Part shown: piece after piece, positions 16,108 to 24,621 of the stretch
How the letters are laid out: each line of letters begins with the position of its first letter
Numbering within the stretch: the first letter of the stretch is position 1
Assembly: GCA_024690665.1 (NCBI GenBank)
Contig: JAILOU010000032.1
Coordinates: forward strand, 98,715 to 162,714
Source of the DNA: Eubacterium sp.
GTDB lineage: Bacteria > Bacillota > Clostridia > Lachnospirales > Lachnospiraceae
Direction of reading: 5' to 3'
DNA length: 64,000 bases
Notes under the pieces: model-generated
Told to the model about the DNA's origin: nothing
What the model saw: the letters and a program-made list of their open reading frames with translations, nothing else
The model's database searches: none
Translations under genes and position numbers: made by a program

Positions 16108-18230
16108 TGAGTGCAATATTTAAAAGAGAATTCAAATCATATTTTCAAAATGTAGTAGGATGGGTATTCATAGCTGCAACAATGTTCTTCTTCGGTTTGT
16201 ATTCCTATGCGTATAACATGGTTAATACCTATGCGCAGCTGGGAACCGTATTGCAGTCTATTACATTTTTATTCTTAATTACCGTTCCGATTCTGACCAT
16301 GCGTGCCATGGCAGAGGAGCGAAAGAACAAAACCGATCAGCTCATCATTACGGCGCCGATTTCTGTTGGTAAGATTGTCGTTGGAAAGTATCTGGCCATG
16401 GCAGCTGTTTATACCATTACCGTTGGTATTATGTGTATCTTCCCGATTATCCTGGGAAGATTCGGATCAGTTTCCTATACCGAAACCTATGTCGCTCTTA
16501 TTGGGCTGTGGTTTTACGGTCTGTTGTGCCTGGCAATTGGACTATTTATTTCGTCCCTGACAGAAAGTATTGTTTTATCAGCGATTATCTCATTTGCCGC
16601 TTTGTTCTTGGGTTACATGATGGGATCGATTTCCAGCATGATTTCAGCAAGCGGAATTCTTGAGAAGATTATGAGCGCGCTGGATATTACGGCGGGATTA
16701 GAAGAATTTACAGATGGAACATTTAGCATTACCGGACTTGTTTATTACGTGGCAGCAGTTGCACTGTTTTTATTCTTGACCTGTCAGTCTATACAGAAGA
16801 GAAGATGGAGCGGAGCCAGCACCAGAAAGCTGCAGCTTAGCATGTTCTCTGGTAGTATGATTGCAGTATCCATCGTGGTCTGTGTTCTGGTCAATGTAGT
16901 TGTGGCACAGCTTCCGGAAGCAGCCAAGAGCATTGATATTACATCCAATAAGGTCTACACCTTAACAGATGATACACTCGAATATCTTGATACATTAGAA
17001 GATGATATCACCATCTATGTGTGGGTGGATGAATCTTCTTGCGATGAAACGTTAGACAAGACACTGAACCGTTATGAGGATGCTTCAAAGCATATTACGG
17101 TTGAGTATGTTGACCCGAATGTATCCCCGCAGTTCTATGAAACATATACCGATGAGGCTCCAACTGAAAATTCCATGATTGTGGTAAATGGAGACAAGTC
17201 CAAGGTCGTATCTTATGATGATGTATATGAGACAGAAATAAACTATTCGACTTATCAGTATGAGACAACCGGATATGACGGAGAAGGTCTTATCACAAGC
17301 GCCATTAACTATGTAACAAGTACCGAACAGCCGATTATCTATACTTTAGATGGACATGGTGAGACATCACTTGATGACAGCTTTACATCTGCCATAGAAA
17401 AGATGAATATTACTACACAGACCATCAGTCTGTTACAAGAAGATGCGGTTCCGGATGATTGCGAATTGCTGATTATCAATGGCCCGACATCAGATTTAAA
17501 TGAAGACGATGCACAAAAAGTCATTGATTATATTGAAGATGGCGGAAAAGTTTTAATTACGCTTAGCTATACAGATGAAGATATGCCAAACTTTGAAAGT
17601 ATCTTAGAATCAGTTGGTATGTCTACGGTAGAAGGTGTGGTACTGGATACCAATGCAAATTATTATTACCAGAATCCGTTCTATCTGATTCCGGAAATCT
17701 TATCGACAGATCTGACTTCAGATGCGGCAGATGGATATCTCTTTATGCCATCAGCAATTGGTCTTGATTACTCTACGGACGATTTATCCGATAACGAGAC
17801 CATTACACCGCTTCTTTCAACTTCTGATGATGCGATTTCGAAGGTAGATGTGGCAAATGCAACCTCATACGAGAAAGAAGACGGTGATATTGAAGGACCG
17901 TTTAACCTTGGACTGTGGTATCAAAATACAGGAGATGACGGAGAAGGAACAGGTGAAGCAGTTGTCATTTCTTCAACGGTAGCATTCTCTAGTGATGCGG
18001 ACCAGATTGTATCCGGAAACAACTTGACGTTCTTCAACAGTATTATCGAAGAAATGGTTGATACAGAAGGTACGAATACGGTATCAATCGCAGTTAAGGA
18101 TATGGAAACAGAATATCTGACAGTAACGCAGGCAGCAGCAAGAGCTTACGGTACAATTGCGATCTATCTCATTCCGATTGCACTGATAGCAGTAGGTATC
18201 GTAATCTGGGTTAAGAGGAGAAGACACTAA
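16107..18230 (+). CDS. Fused GldF-like ABC permease and GldG-like extracellular protein
   Basis: 707 residues. Residues 1-235 are an ABC-2 permease with six membrane segments (IFKREFKSYFQNVVGWVF at the start, AEERKNKTDQLIITAPIS near 70). After a basic linker, a further membrane segment at about 248-270 leads into an extracellular domain of about 400 residues of the GldG/ABC_transp_aux type (SIDITSNKVYTLTDDTLEYL, then YTLDGHGETSLDD and LLIINGPTSDLNEDD). A final membrane helix near 683-702 ends in KRRRH. In many genomes the two parts are separate genes. The start is GTG overlapping the previous stop by one base. It probably works with the ATPase upstream and the DUF4340 protein downstream. The transported substrate is unknown. 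Confidence 0.88.
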   Translation: MSAIFKREFKSYFQNVVGWVFIAATMFFFGLYSYAYNMVNTYAQLGTVLQSITFLFLITVPILTMRAMAEERKNKTDQLIITAPISVGKIVVGKYLAMAAVYTITVGIMCIFPIILGRFGSVSYTETYVALIGLWFYGLLCLAIGLFISSLTESIVLSAIISFAALFLGYMMGSISSMISASGILEKIMSALDITAGLEEFTDGTFSITGLVYYVAAVALFLFLTCQSIQKRRWSGASTRKLQLSMFSGSMIAVSIVVCVLVNVVVAQLPEAAKSIDITSNKVYTLTDDTLEYLDTLEDDITIYVWVDESSCDETLDKTLNRYEDASKHITVEYVDPNVSPQFYETYTDEAPTENSMIVVNGDKSKVVSYDDVYETEINYSTYQYETTGYDGEGLITSAINYVTSTEQPIIYTLDGHGETSLDDSFTSAIEKMNITTQTISLLQEDAVPDDCELLIINGPTSDLNEDDAQKVIDYIEDGGKVLITLSYTDEDMPNFESILESVGMSTVEGVVLDTNANYYYQNPFYLIPEILSTDLTSDAADGYLFMPSAIGLDYSTDDLSDNETITPLLSTSDDAISKVDVANATSYEKEDGDIEGPFNLGLWYQNTGDDGEGTGEAVVISSTVAFSSDADQIVSGNNLTFFNSIIEEMVDTEGTNTVSIAVKDMETEYLTVTQAAARAYGTIAIYLIPIALIAVGIVIWVKRRRH

Positions 18231-18787
18231 TGGAAAGACAAAAGAAAAGCATGCTCATCTTACTGATTGTTGTGGTGGTTTGTATTGTTCTTTACTTTGT
18301 CCTGACCAAGGTAAATGCGGCGAAAGAAGAAGCACAAGAGGAAGATACACAGTACGCGCTGTCAATTGACAGCGCGGATGTGACCGCATTTTCCTATGTC
18401 TATGGAGACGAAACCTATACATTTACCCTTTCAGATGATGAGTGGACATGTGATCAGATGGAAGACGAAGACCTTGAAGAGTCTTCTGTTACGGCAATTG
18501 CCGAGGCACTTAGTTCTGTGGAAACAGAGCAGGTGATTGAAGCTCCGGATGATCTTGAACAGTACGGTCTTGAAAATCCGTCGAATACCTTTACGGTTAC
18601 AACAGCGGATGCAACCACTACGATTTTGGTAGGTGATTACAATGACACGACCGGATATTATTACATCAAAAACGCAGATACAGATGATGTATATGTGGTA
18701 GATTCTTCTTTGATTACTTCAATTGAAACAGATCCTACAGGACTTGTGGCAGAGGAAGAAGAAGAGACAACAAGCACCAGTGAGTAA
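18230..18787 (+). CDS. DUF4340 domain membrane-anchored protein
   Basis: 185 residues. One N-terminal membrane segment (about 5-26) is followed by an extracellular domain of the DUF4340 type: a short beta-rich unit with TFTLSDDEWTCDQ, LEQYGLENPSNTFTV and TTILVGDYNDTTGYYY. Proteins with DUF4340 regularly follow GldFG-type genes and presumably act with them; the function is unknown. Many relatives carry two copies of the domain, whereas this one has a single copy and an acidic Glu/Thr-rich tail. The ATG shares its A with the stop of the preceding gene, so the two are translationally coupled. Confidence 0.85.
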   Translation: MERQKKSMLILLIVVVVCIVLYFVLTKVNAAKEEAQEEDTQYALSIDSADVTAFSYVYGDETYTFTLSDDEWTCDQMEDEDLEESSVTAIAEALSSVETEQVIEAPDDLEQYGLENPSNTFTVTTADATTTILVGDYNDTTGYYYIKNADTDDVYVVDSSLITSIETDPTGLVAEEEEETTSTSE

Positions 18788-18834
18788 GCGGATAGCTGAA
18801 TTGCTCCCGGTATAGAATATGGATAAAGAATAAG

Positions 18835-18868
18835 AAAGGCCGAAGCTTTTAGAAAGCTTCGGCCTTTT
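18835..18868. terminator. Bidirectional terminator
   Basis: AAAGGCCGAAGCTTT and AAAGCTTCGGCCTTTT form a perfect stem of about 14 bp around a 3-base loop, with A residues on the left and T residues on the right. It serves the plus-strand ABC genes and the minus-strand DUF1015 gene, which converge here. Confidence 0.9.
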
Positions 18869-18880
18869 GTGAATGATTTA

Positions 18881-19690
18881 TTATTTTGTTGGCAGTTCTG
18901 AATCTTTGTATACGATTACGGTAGAGTTCTTTACACCGTTAGATGGTGGAATCATACCGAATTCTTTTACGTTATCAAGTGTCATCATAGCAACGTTTTC
19001 TTCTAATTCACAGTCAACGAATCCCTGACGAGATGAGAAGCGATCCCATTTCTTAGCAGCTCTTTCGTCTGTAAACATACGGAATAATCCCTTGAGATAT
19101 GGAAGCTCTTCGCCTTCTTCAATCTCACCGTATGGAACTAACATTGCAAGGAATTTCTCGCATCCTGCTTCAGCGGCAGCAGAGGCAGCAGCTTCATTGC
19201 CAACGATGGTAAAGTCTGTGGTTCCTGCAAATGCATCTTCGTAGTTGGCACGCTGATAACTGTTGTCAACTTCGAATACAGTATGACGAACACCGTCAAC
19301 CGTAACATCTAACAAAGGCTCTTTGTCGAGTTGGTATTTATTCTCCATGGTTTTGATATAGTCCTGATCCTTGTATGCGATAACAGCAGGAACGCTCTGC
19401 ACCTTTGTGCTTTGAATTTCAGCGGTCATCTTGTCGCAAGCAGACTGATCGGAATCCTGATGTCCTTTGATTGCATGTGATACATAGTCAGCTACGTCTG
19501 CGGCTACAACAACAGCAATGTAAGTCTTGTATTTTGCGACCATGCGATATACATAGAATGCAGGGTCGTCTGCCTGTTTTAACTTTCCTTCTTTTAATTT
19601 TGCTTCTACGTCAGAAGCACCCCAGGTTGTTGCGATTTCTACATCTTCCTTAGTTGGACGGATTGCAGAAAAAGGTTTCATGTTTGCCAT
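18881..19690 (-). CDS. DUF1015 family protein, short form
   Basis: 269 residues. The N-terminus MANMKPFSAIRPTKE is the typical start of DUF1015 proteins. Most family members exceed 400 residues, so this is a shortened variant with a similar beginning and a divergent rest. The start at 19690 is chosen because GGAGGA lies eight bases upstream; a further in-frame ATG 54 bases earlier has no such site. The protein is soluble, acidic and rich in Ala, with no signal peptide or membrane segment. Family members often occur near serine/glycerate metabolism genes, but nothing here supports that. Function unknown. Confidence 0.75.
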   Translation of the reverse strand: MANMKPFSAIRPTKEDVEIATTWGASDVEAKLKEGKLKQADDPAFYVYRMVAKYKTYIAVVVAADVADYVSHAIKGHQDSDQSACDKMTAEIQSTKVQSVPAVIAYKDQDYIKTMENKYQLDKEPLLDVTVDGVRHTVFEVDNSYQRANYEDAFAGTTDFTIVGNEAAASAAAEAGCEKFLAMLVPYGEIEEGEELPYLKGLFRMFTDERAAKKWDRFSSRQGFVDCELEENVAMMTLDNVKEFGMIPPSNGVKNSTVIVYKDSELPTK

Positions 19691-19814
19691 TTTAAACTTC
19701 CTCCATGTGTAAAAAATTTTGTATATATAATTGTTTAAACCCACCTAGGGTTATTATAACGGTTACACTTTGGGGCAGATATTCGAGAAAAGTTGTTTGT
19801 TATGCGGAAATGGA

Positions 19815-19843
19815 ATAATCTACCTGAAGTGCAGGTAGATTAT
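19815..19843. other. Hairpin between two minus-strand genes
   Basis: ATAATCTACCTG (19815-19826) and CAGGTAGATTAT (19832-19843) form a perfect 12-bp stem with a 5-base loop. It lies between the stop of the small membrane protein gene and the DUF1015 promoter region. It lacks a clear T-tail on the minus strand, so it is a possible but weak terminator. Confidence 0.5.
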
Positions 19844-19855
19844 GCTTAGATACGT

Positions 19856-20101
19856 TTATTTTTGATCTTTTTTGCTTTCAATTGATTCAGTTTCATCGAG
19901 TGAATACTTCTTTTTCAACAGGCGGGCGATCATTCCCATGGCCCAAATCAAAACCGGAATAATTACGGTTGCATAGATTGAAATCTTGAGCATGGCAAAT
20001 GCATCCGCCGAGTCAATCAAGGCGAAGACCAGCGTGGATGCATAGAGAGCAACCAGTAAGATGACGCCAATCAAAGCGCAGATCTGTCTTGCTTTTTTCA
20101 T
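19856..20101 (-). CDS. Small two-helix membrane protein
   Basis: 81 residues. Two hydrophobic segments (about 6-28 and 38-60) are followed by a basic patch (RLLKKKYS) and a charged tail. The ATG has GAGGTG eight bases upstream. The composition is that of a real membrane protein and codon use matches its neighbours. I do not recognise a family, and the surrounding genes give no clue to the role. Confidence 0.7.
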   Translation of the reverse strand: MKKARQICALIGVILLVALYASTLVFALIDSADAFAMLKISIYATVIIPVLIWAMGMIARLLKKKYSLDETESIESKKDQK

Positions 20102-20427
20102 ATTCTAACACCTCATAAAAGCTATTTCTTTTTTTCAGATTTCATCATATAAGGAAAGGACTTATTCGTCAAGAGATGGGACATTCATAATTTGTTTACA
20201 AAATACTAACAATTGAATCATACGGCCTTCATAATTTATGAATACAATAATAGCATCAAATAAGATTATTAGTGAGATGCCTCACTTTTTCACACACAAA
20301 ACTTTTTCATATGAAGGCCGGTAGCGCTGCAAGCTGCCGGCTTCCTCTTTTTTTAAGGCAAAACTATTTGTCAAGGAAGAATGAATATGGTAAAATATGC
20401 GAGATTAAACGATGGGAGGAATCAGAT
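20102..20427 (+). promoter_or_regulatory. Leader with mutually exclusive hairpins upstream of the DUF4190 gene
   Basis: This 326-base divergent gap carries an ordered set of pairings. CGGCCTTCATA (20223-20233) can pair with TATGAAGGCCG (20310-20320) as a perfect 11-bp stem enclosing AGTGAG-ATGC-CTCACT (20271-20286). The right arm overlaps the left arm of a terminator: GCCGGTAGC (20317-20325) with GCTGCCGGC (20333-20341), followed by CTTTTTTT. The two structures cannot form fully at once, the classical attenuator arrangement. No known riboswitch consensus is recognised. Alternatively it is a small RNA gene ending at the terminator. Confidence 0.45.
20317..20354 (+). terminator. Intrinsic terminator in the leader of the DUF4190 gene
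   Basis: GCCGGTAGC (20317-20325) pairs with GCTGCCGGC (20333-20341), with one G-U pair, followed by TTCCTCTTTTTTT. It lies 74 bases before the DUF4190 start and after no visible gene on this strand, so it ends either a leader transcript or a small RNA. Confidence 0.8.
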
Positions 20428-21099
20428 ATGGATAATGAAAATAATAACATGAATCAAAATAATCAAAATCAGCATCCGTATGGAAACCCAACTCCATTAA
20501 ATCCGGAGGCGAACGAACAAAAGTCTTCCGGTAATTGGGCGAACGGATCGGAACAATATACGAATGAAACGCAGCAACAGGCGAATCAGGGATATGATGG
20601 AAAGGTTTATAATAACCCGAATATCAATAAGACATCGAGCTTTAATCAGCAAAACTATCAAAATAATTATAATCCGCAAGGATATGAGGAAAATAAGAAT
20701 GGCAATGGATTCGCAGTTGCAGCAATGGTGCTGGGAATCATTTCGCTTGTTGTGTTCTGCCTGGGATTCAATATTATTCTTGCAATCTTGGCAATCATCT
20801 TCGGCGCAATTGCGCTTCGCAAGAGTGACAAGAGAGGAATGGCCATTGCAGGTATTGTAACCGGAATTATTTCCATTGTGTTATTTGTACTGGTTTGTCT
20901 GGTTGTCGGAGCAAGCTTTATGACAATGATGAATGACGGCAATTTAGATGACTTTAATGAGCTGTATGAGTATTATAATAATGGCGGTGATTTAAATGAG
21001 GTTCCGAATACGAATGATATGACTGACGGGCTTGAAGGCGGTACTGTGAACTATGAATTTGACAGTAATGGAGCAACCTATACAGTCTACTTTGATTAA
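20428..21099 (+). CDS. DUF4190-type membrane protein with Asn/Gln-rich N-terminus
   Basis: 223 residues. The first 90 residues are low-complexity and rich in Asn, Gln, Gly and Tyr. They are followed by the DUF4190 pair of membrane segments: GFAVAAMVLGIISLVVFCLG near 92-111 and a second block separated by ALRKSDKRGMAIAGIVTGII. The C-terminal 55 residues are acidic. Such proteins are common in Firmicutes and Actinobacteria, with unknown function. The start at 20428 has GGGAGGAA upstream; an in-frame upstream extension of 52 codons would run through the terminator and is rejected. No terminator follows before the ileS leader. Confidence 0.82.
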   Translation: MDNENNNMNQNNQNQHPYGNPTPLNPEANEQKSSGNWANGSEQYTNETQQQANQGYDGKVYNNPNINKTSSFNQQNYQNNYNPQGYEENKNGNGFAVAAMVLGIISLVVFCLGFNIILAILAIIFGAIALRKSDKRGMAIAGIVTGIISIVLFVLVCLVVGASFMTMMNDGNLDDFNELYEYYNNGGDLNEVPNTNDMTDGLEGGTVNYEFDSNGATYTVYFD

Positions 21100-21112
21100 A
21101 TAAAAGAGTATC

Positions 21113-21141
21113 TTGACAAGTCGGAAAGCATTTGGTATATT
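21113..21141 (+). promoter_or_regulatory. Promoter of the ileS T-box transcript
   Basis: TTGACA at 21113-21118 and TATATT at 21136-21141 are exactly 17 bases apart, a strong sigma-A promoter. Confidence 0.82.
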
Positions 21142-21147
21142 CTTACC

Positions 21148-21410
21148 GATATTGAAAAGACGTTGACGAAGACAGTAAGGTAAGCGTGAAGCTTTCAGAG
21201 AGCCGGCGGTTGGTGCGAGTCGGTACAAGTAGCATTTATCCGAATATCACTTCTGAGTCGCGGGCTGAACAGATAGTAAGCTTCGCCGTTTTTCATCTGC
21301 GTTAAAGATGACGTGTATGCAGAATGCCACAGGCATCTAAGTACAATGTAAACAGGTGGTAGTGTAAGTTATGCTTGCATCCTTTTTACGAGGATGCAAG
21401 CTTTTTTTTA
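21148..21410 (+). promoter_or_regulatory. T-box leader (isoleucine) of ileS
   Basis: Stem I shows the conserved AGAGAGCCGGCGGTTGGTG block at about 21198-21216. The likely specifier is ATC (Ile) at 21246-21248, inside CGAATATCAC. The T-box region reads CAGGTGGTAGTG (21353-21364), keeping GGTGGTA but lacking the usual CCGCG that follows it. The terminator is GCTTGCATCC (21373-21382) with GGATGCAAGC (21392-21401), then eight T. Uncharged tRNA-Ile should stabilise an antiterminator and allow transcription into ileS and probably glgP. Confidence 0.9.
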
Positions 21411-21458
21411 TCTCGAAATTCGAGAAATGGAATGGAACAAAGAAAGGAAAGAAAAAGC

Positions 21459-24400
21459 ATGTATAACAAGGTATCGGCAGATATGAACTTTGTTGACCGT
21501 GAAAAGGCAACAGAAAAATTCTGGGAAGACAATCAGATCTTTGAAAAGAGTATGGAGCAAAGAAAGCAGGGTGAGACCTACACCTTCTATGATGGACCGC
21601 CAACTGCTAACGGAAAGCCTCATATCGGACACGTATTAACCCGTGTTATTAAGGATATGATTCCGAGATACCAGACGATGAAGGGAAAGTATGTACCTCG
21701 TAAGGCAGGATGGGATACACATGGACTTCCGGTTGAGCTTGAAGTGGAAAAACTTCTTGGCCTTGATGGAAAGGAACAGATTGAAGAATACGGATTGGAT
21801 CCATTTATCACAAAGTGTAAGGAAAGTGTCTGGAAATACAAAGGTATGTGGGAAGACTTTTCTCATACCGTAGGATTCTGGGCAGATATGGACGATCCAT
21901 ATGTAACCTATGATGACAACTTTATTGAATCTGAGTGGTGGGCACTTAAGAACATCTGGGATAAGGGTCTTCTCTACAAAGGATTTAAGATTGTACCTTA
22001 TTGTCCGCGATGCGGAACTCCGCTGTCATCACACGAAGTGGCACAAGGATATAAGGATGTTAAAGAACGCTCTGCAATTGCAAGATTTAAGGTGAAGGGT
22101 GAAGATGCTTATATTCTTGCATGGACAACAACTCCATGGACACTTCCATCGAACGTGGCACTGTGTGTGAATCCTGAGGAAAGTTATGTAAAGGTAAAGG
22201 CTGCTGATGGCTACACTTATTACATGGCAGAGGCGCTTCTTGACAACGTACTTGGTTCACTTGCCAACGAAGAAGAAGGCGTTAAGGCATACGAAATTCT
22301 AGAGCGTTATACCGGTAAGGATTTAGAAGGAAAAGAGTATGAGCCACTGTTCCATTTTGCAGATGAAATCATCGAAAAGCAGCATAAGAAAGCGTACTAT
22401 ATTACGTATGCAGATTATGTCACAATGGGCGATGGTACCGGCGTGGTACATATTGCGCCTGCATTTGGTGAAGACGATGCGCAGGTAGGACGCCGCTATG
22501 ACCTTCCGTTTGTACAGCTGGTCAATGGAAAGGGCGAGATGACACAGGAAACTTCTTATGCAGGAGTTTTTTGTAAAGATGCCGATAAGATGGTATTAAA
22601 AGATCTTGAAGAAGCAGGATTATTATTCTCAGCGCCGAAGTTTGAGCATAGCTATCCACATTGCTGGAGATGTGAAAGCCCTCTGATTTACTATGCAAGA
22701 GAATCCTGGTTTATCAAGATGACTGAGGTAAAAGAACAGCTTGTAGCCAACAATAATACCGTCAACTGGATTCCGGAATCTATCGGTAAGGGAAGATTTG
22801 GAGACTGGCTTGAGAATATCCAGGACTGGGGCGTATCCCGTAACCGTTATTGGGGAACCCCTCTTAACATCTGGGAATGCGAATGCGGTCATATGGAATC
22901 CATCGGAAGCCGCGAGGAATTATTTGAAAAATCAGGAGATGAGAGTGCAAAGACGGTTGAGCTTCATCGCCCATATATCGACAAGATCGAGATGAAGTGT
23001 CCGAAGTGTGGTAAGGCTATGCACCGCGTACCGGAAGTTATCGACTGCTGGTTTGATTCAGGAGCAATGCCATTTGCACAGCACCACTATCCGTTTGAAA
23101 ACAAAGACAAGTTCGAGCAGCAGTTCCCGGCCAAATTCATTTCCGAAGCAGTAGACCAGACACGTGGATGGTTCTATTCTCTGATGGCAGAGTCAACGCT
23201 TTTGTTTAACAAAGCACCGTATGAGAATGTTATCGTGCTTGGACATGTACAGGATGAAAATGGACAGAAGATGTCTAAGTCCAAGGGAAATGCCGTCGAT
23301 CCGTTTGATGCGCTCAAAGAATACGGCGCAGACGCAATCCGCTGGTACTTCTACATCAACTCTGCACCATGGCTGCCAAATCGTTTCCACGGCAAGGCAG
23401 TGCAGGAAGGTCAGAGAAAGTTCATGGGTACATTATGGAACACCTATGCGTTCTTTGTGCTTTACGCTAATATTGATCAATTTGATGCGAGCAAATATAC
23501 CTTAGAATATGGTAAACTATCAGTGATGGATAAATGGCTTTTGTCCAAGCTCAATACATTAATCAAAGAAGTGGATCAAAACCTTGGCAGCTACAGAATT
23601 CCTGAGGCAGCAAGAGCGCTTGATGCATTCGTTGATGAGATGAGTAACTGGTATGTGCGCCGAAGCCGTGAGAGATTCTGGGCAAAGGGCATGGAGCAGG
23701 ATAAGATTAACGCATACATGACACTTTATACAGCGCTTGTAACAGTTTCAAAACTGGCCGCTCCGATGATTCCGTTTATGACAGAAGACATTTATCAGAA
23801 TTTAGTCAGAAGCCTTGACAAGAGTGCACCGGAAAGTATTCATCTGTGTGATTATCCGGTAGCGGATGAAGCAATGATTGATGCAGAACTTGAGCAGAAC
23901 ATGGATGAAGTACTGCGAATCGTTGTTATGGGTCGTGCTGCAAGAAATGGTGCGAATATTAAGAATCGTCAGCCAATCGGAGAGATGTATGTAAAGGCTC
24001 CGTTTGAACTGCCGGAATACTTTGTTCAGATTATCGAAGAAGAGCTGAATGTAAAGAAAGTTGAATTCTCAGACGATGTCTCAGCATTTACTGATTATAC
24101 CTTCAAGCCACAGCTTCGTACGGTCGGACCTAAGTATGGTAAGTTCTTAGGACAGATTCAAAAGGCTTTGGCACAGGTGGATGGTAATGCCGCAATGGCT
24201 CAGCTTAAGAGTGAAGGCGCGGTGAAATTCCCTGAGATCGGAGACGGCGTAGAACTTGCCGAAGAAGATCTTCTTATTACCATGACACAGCAGGAAGGTT
24301 ACAAGACAGAAGGAGATAACGAGATTACGGTTGTCCTTAAGACAGAACTGACACAGGAACTTTTAGAGGAAGGATTTGTCCGTGAAGTTATTTCCAAGAT

Positions 24401-24617
24401 TCAGAACATGCGTAAGGATTCCGGATTCGAAGTGATGGATCATATTAAGATCGGATATTCTGCTGAAGAAAAGGCAGCCGGTATTATTTCGGCAAATGCA
24501 GATGTAATTATGTCAGAAGTACTAGCCGAAACTATCGAAAATGGTGTATCCTTAGAACATGAGAAAGAATGGAACATCAATGGAGAGAAAGTAACTCTCT
24601 CAGTAGAAAGGAAGTAA
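21459..24617 (+). CDS. ileS: Isoleucyl-tRNA synthetase
   Basis: 1052 residues. The enzyme charges tRNA-Ile in two ATP-dependent steps and edits valine. HIGH is at residues 55-58 and KMSKS at 604-608. The editing domain lies between them, with TTTPWTLPSNVA near 225 and DGTGVVHIAPAFGEDDA near 327. Length and the region WLPNRFHGKAVQEGQRKF after KMSKS fit the eukaryote-like IleRS type 2, longer than the 920-residue Bacillus type; that type is often tolerant of mupirocin. The start at 21459 lies after the T-box terminator; its ribosome binding site AAAGGAAAG is weak. glgP follows after four bases. Confidence 0.96.
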   Translation: MYNKVSADMNFVDREKATEKFWEDNQIFEKSMEQRKQGETYTFYDGPPTANGKPHIGHVLTRVIKDMIPRYQTMKGKYVPRKAGWDTHGLPVELEVEKLLGLDGKEQIEEYGLDPFITKCKESVWKYKGMWEDFSHTVGFWADMDDPYVTYDDNFIESEWWALKNIWDKGLLYKGFKIVPYCPRCGTPLSSHEVAQGYKDVKERSAIARFKVKGEDAYILAWTTTPWTLPSNVALCVNPEESYVKVKAADGYTYYMAEALLDNVLGSLANEEEGVKAYEILERYTGKDLEGKEYEPLFHFADEIIEKQHKKAYYITYADYVTMGDGTGVVHIAPAFGEDDAQVGRRYDLPFVQLVNGKGEMTQETSYAGVFCKDADKMVLKDLEEAGLLFSAPKFEHSYPHCWRCESPLIYYARESWFIKMTEVKEQLVANNNTVNWIPESIGKGRFGDWLENIQDWGVSRNRYWGTPLNIWECECGHMESIGSREELFEKSGDESAKTVELHRPYIDKIEMKCPKCGKAMHRVPEVIDCWFDSGAMPFAQHHYPFENKDKFEQQFPAKFISEAVDQTRGWFYSLMAESTLLFNKAPYENVIVLGHVQDENGQKMSKSKGNAVDPFDALKEYGADAIRWYFYINSAPWLPNRFHGKAVQEGQRKFMGTLWNTYAFFVLYANIDQFDASKYTLEYGKLSVMDKWLLSKLNTLIKEVDQNLGSYRIPEAARALDAFVDEMSNWYVRRSRERFWAKGMEQDKINAYMTLYTALVTVSKLAAPMIPFMTEDIYQNLVRSLDKSAPESIHLCDYPVADEAMIDAELEQNMDEVLRIVVMGRAARNGANIKNRQPIGEMYVKAPFELPEYFVQIIEEELNVKKVEFSDDVSAFTDYTFKPQLRTVGPKYGKFLGQIQKALAQVDGNAAMAQLKSEGAVKFPEIGDGVELAEEDLLITMTQQEGYKTEGDNEITVVLKTELTQELLEEGFVREVISKIQNMRKDSGFEVMDHIKIGYSAEEKAAGIISANADVIMSEVLAETIENGVSLEHEKEWNINGEKVTLSVERK

Positions 24618-24621
24618 TGCC

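Noticed and set aside
20272..20427. In-frame extension upstream of the DUF4190 protein
   Set aside because: It crosses a strong terminator, and a good GGGAGG site marks the start at 20428.
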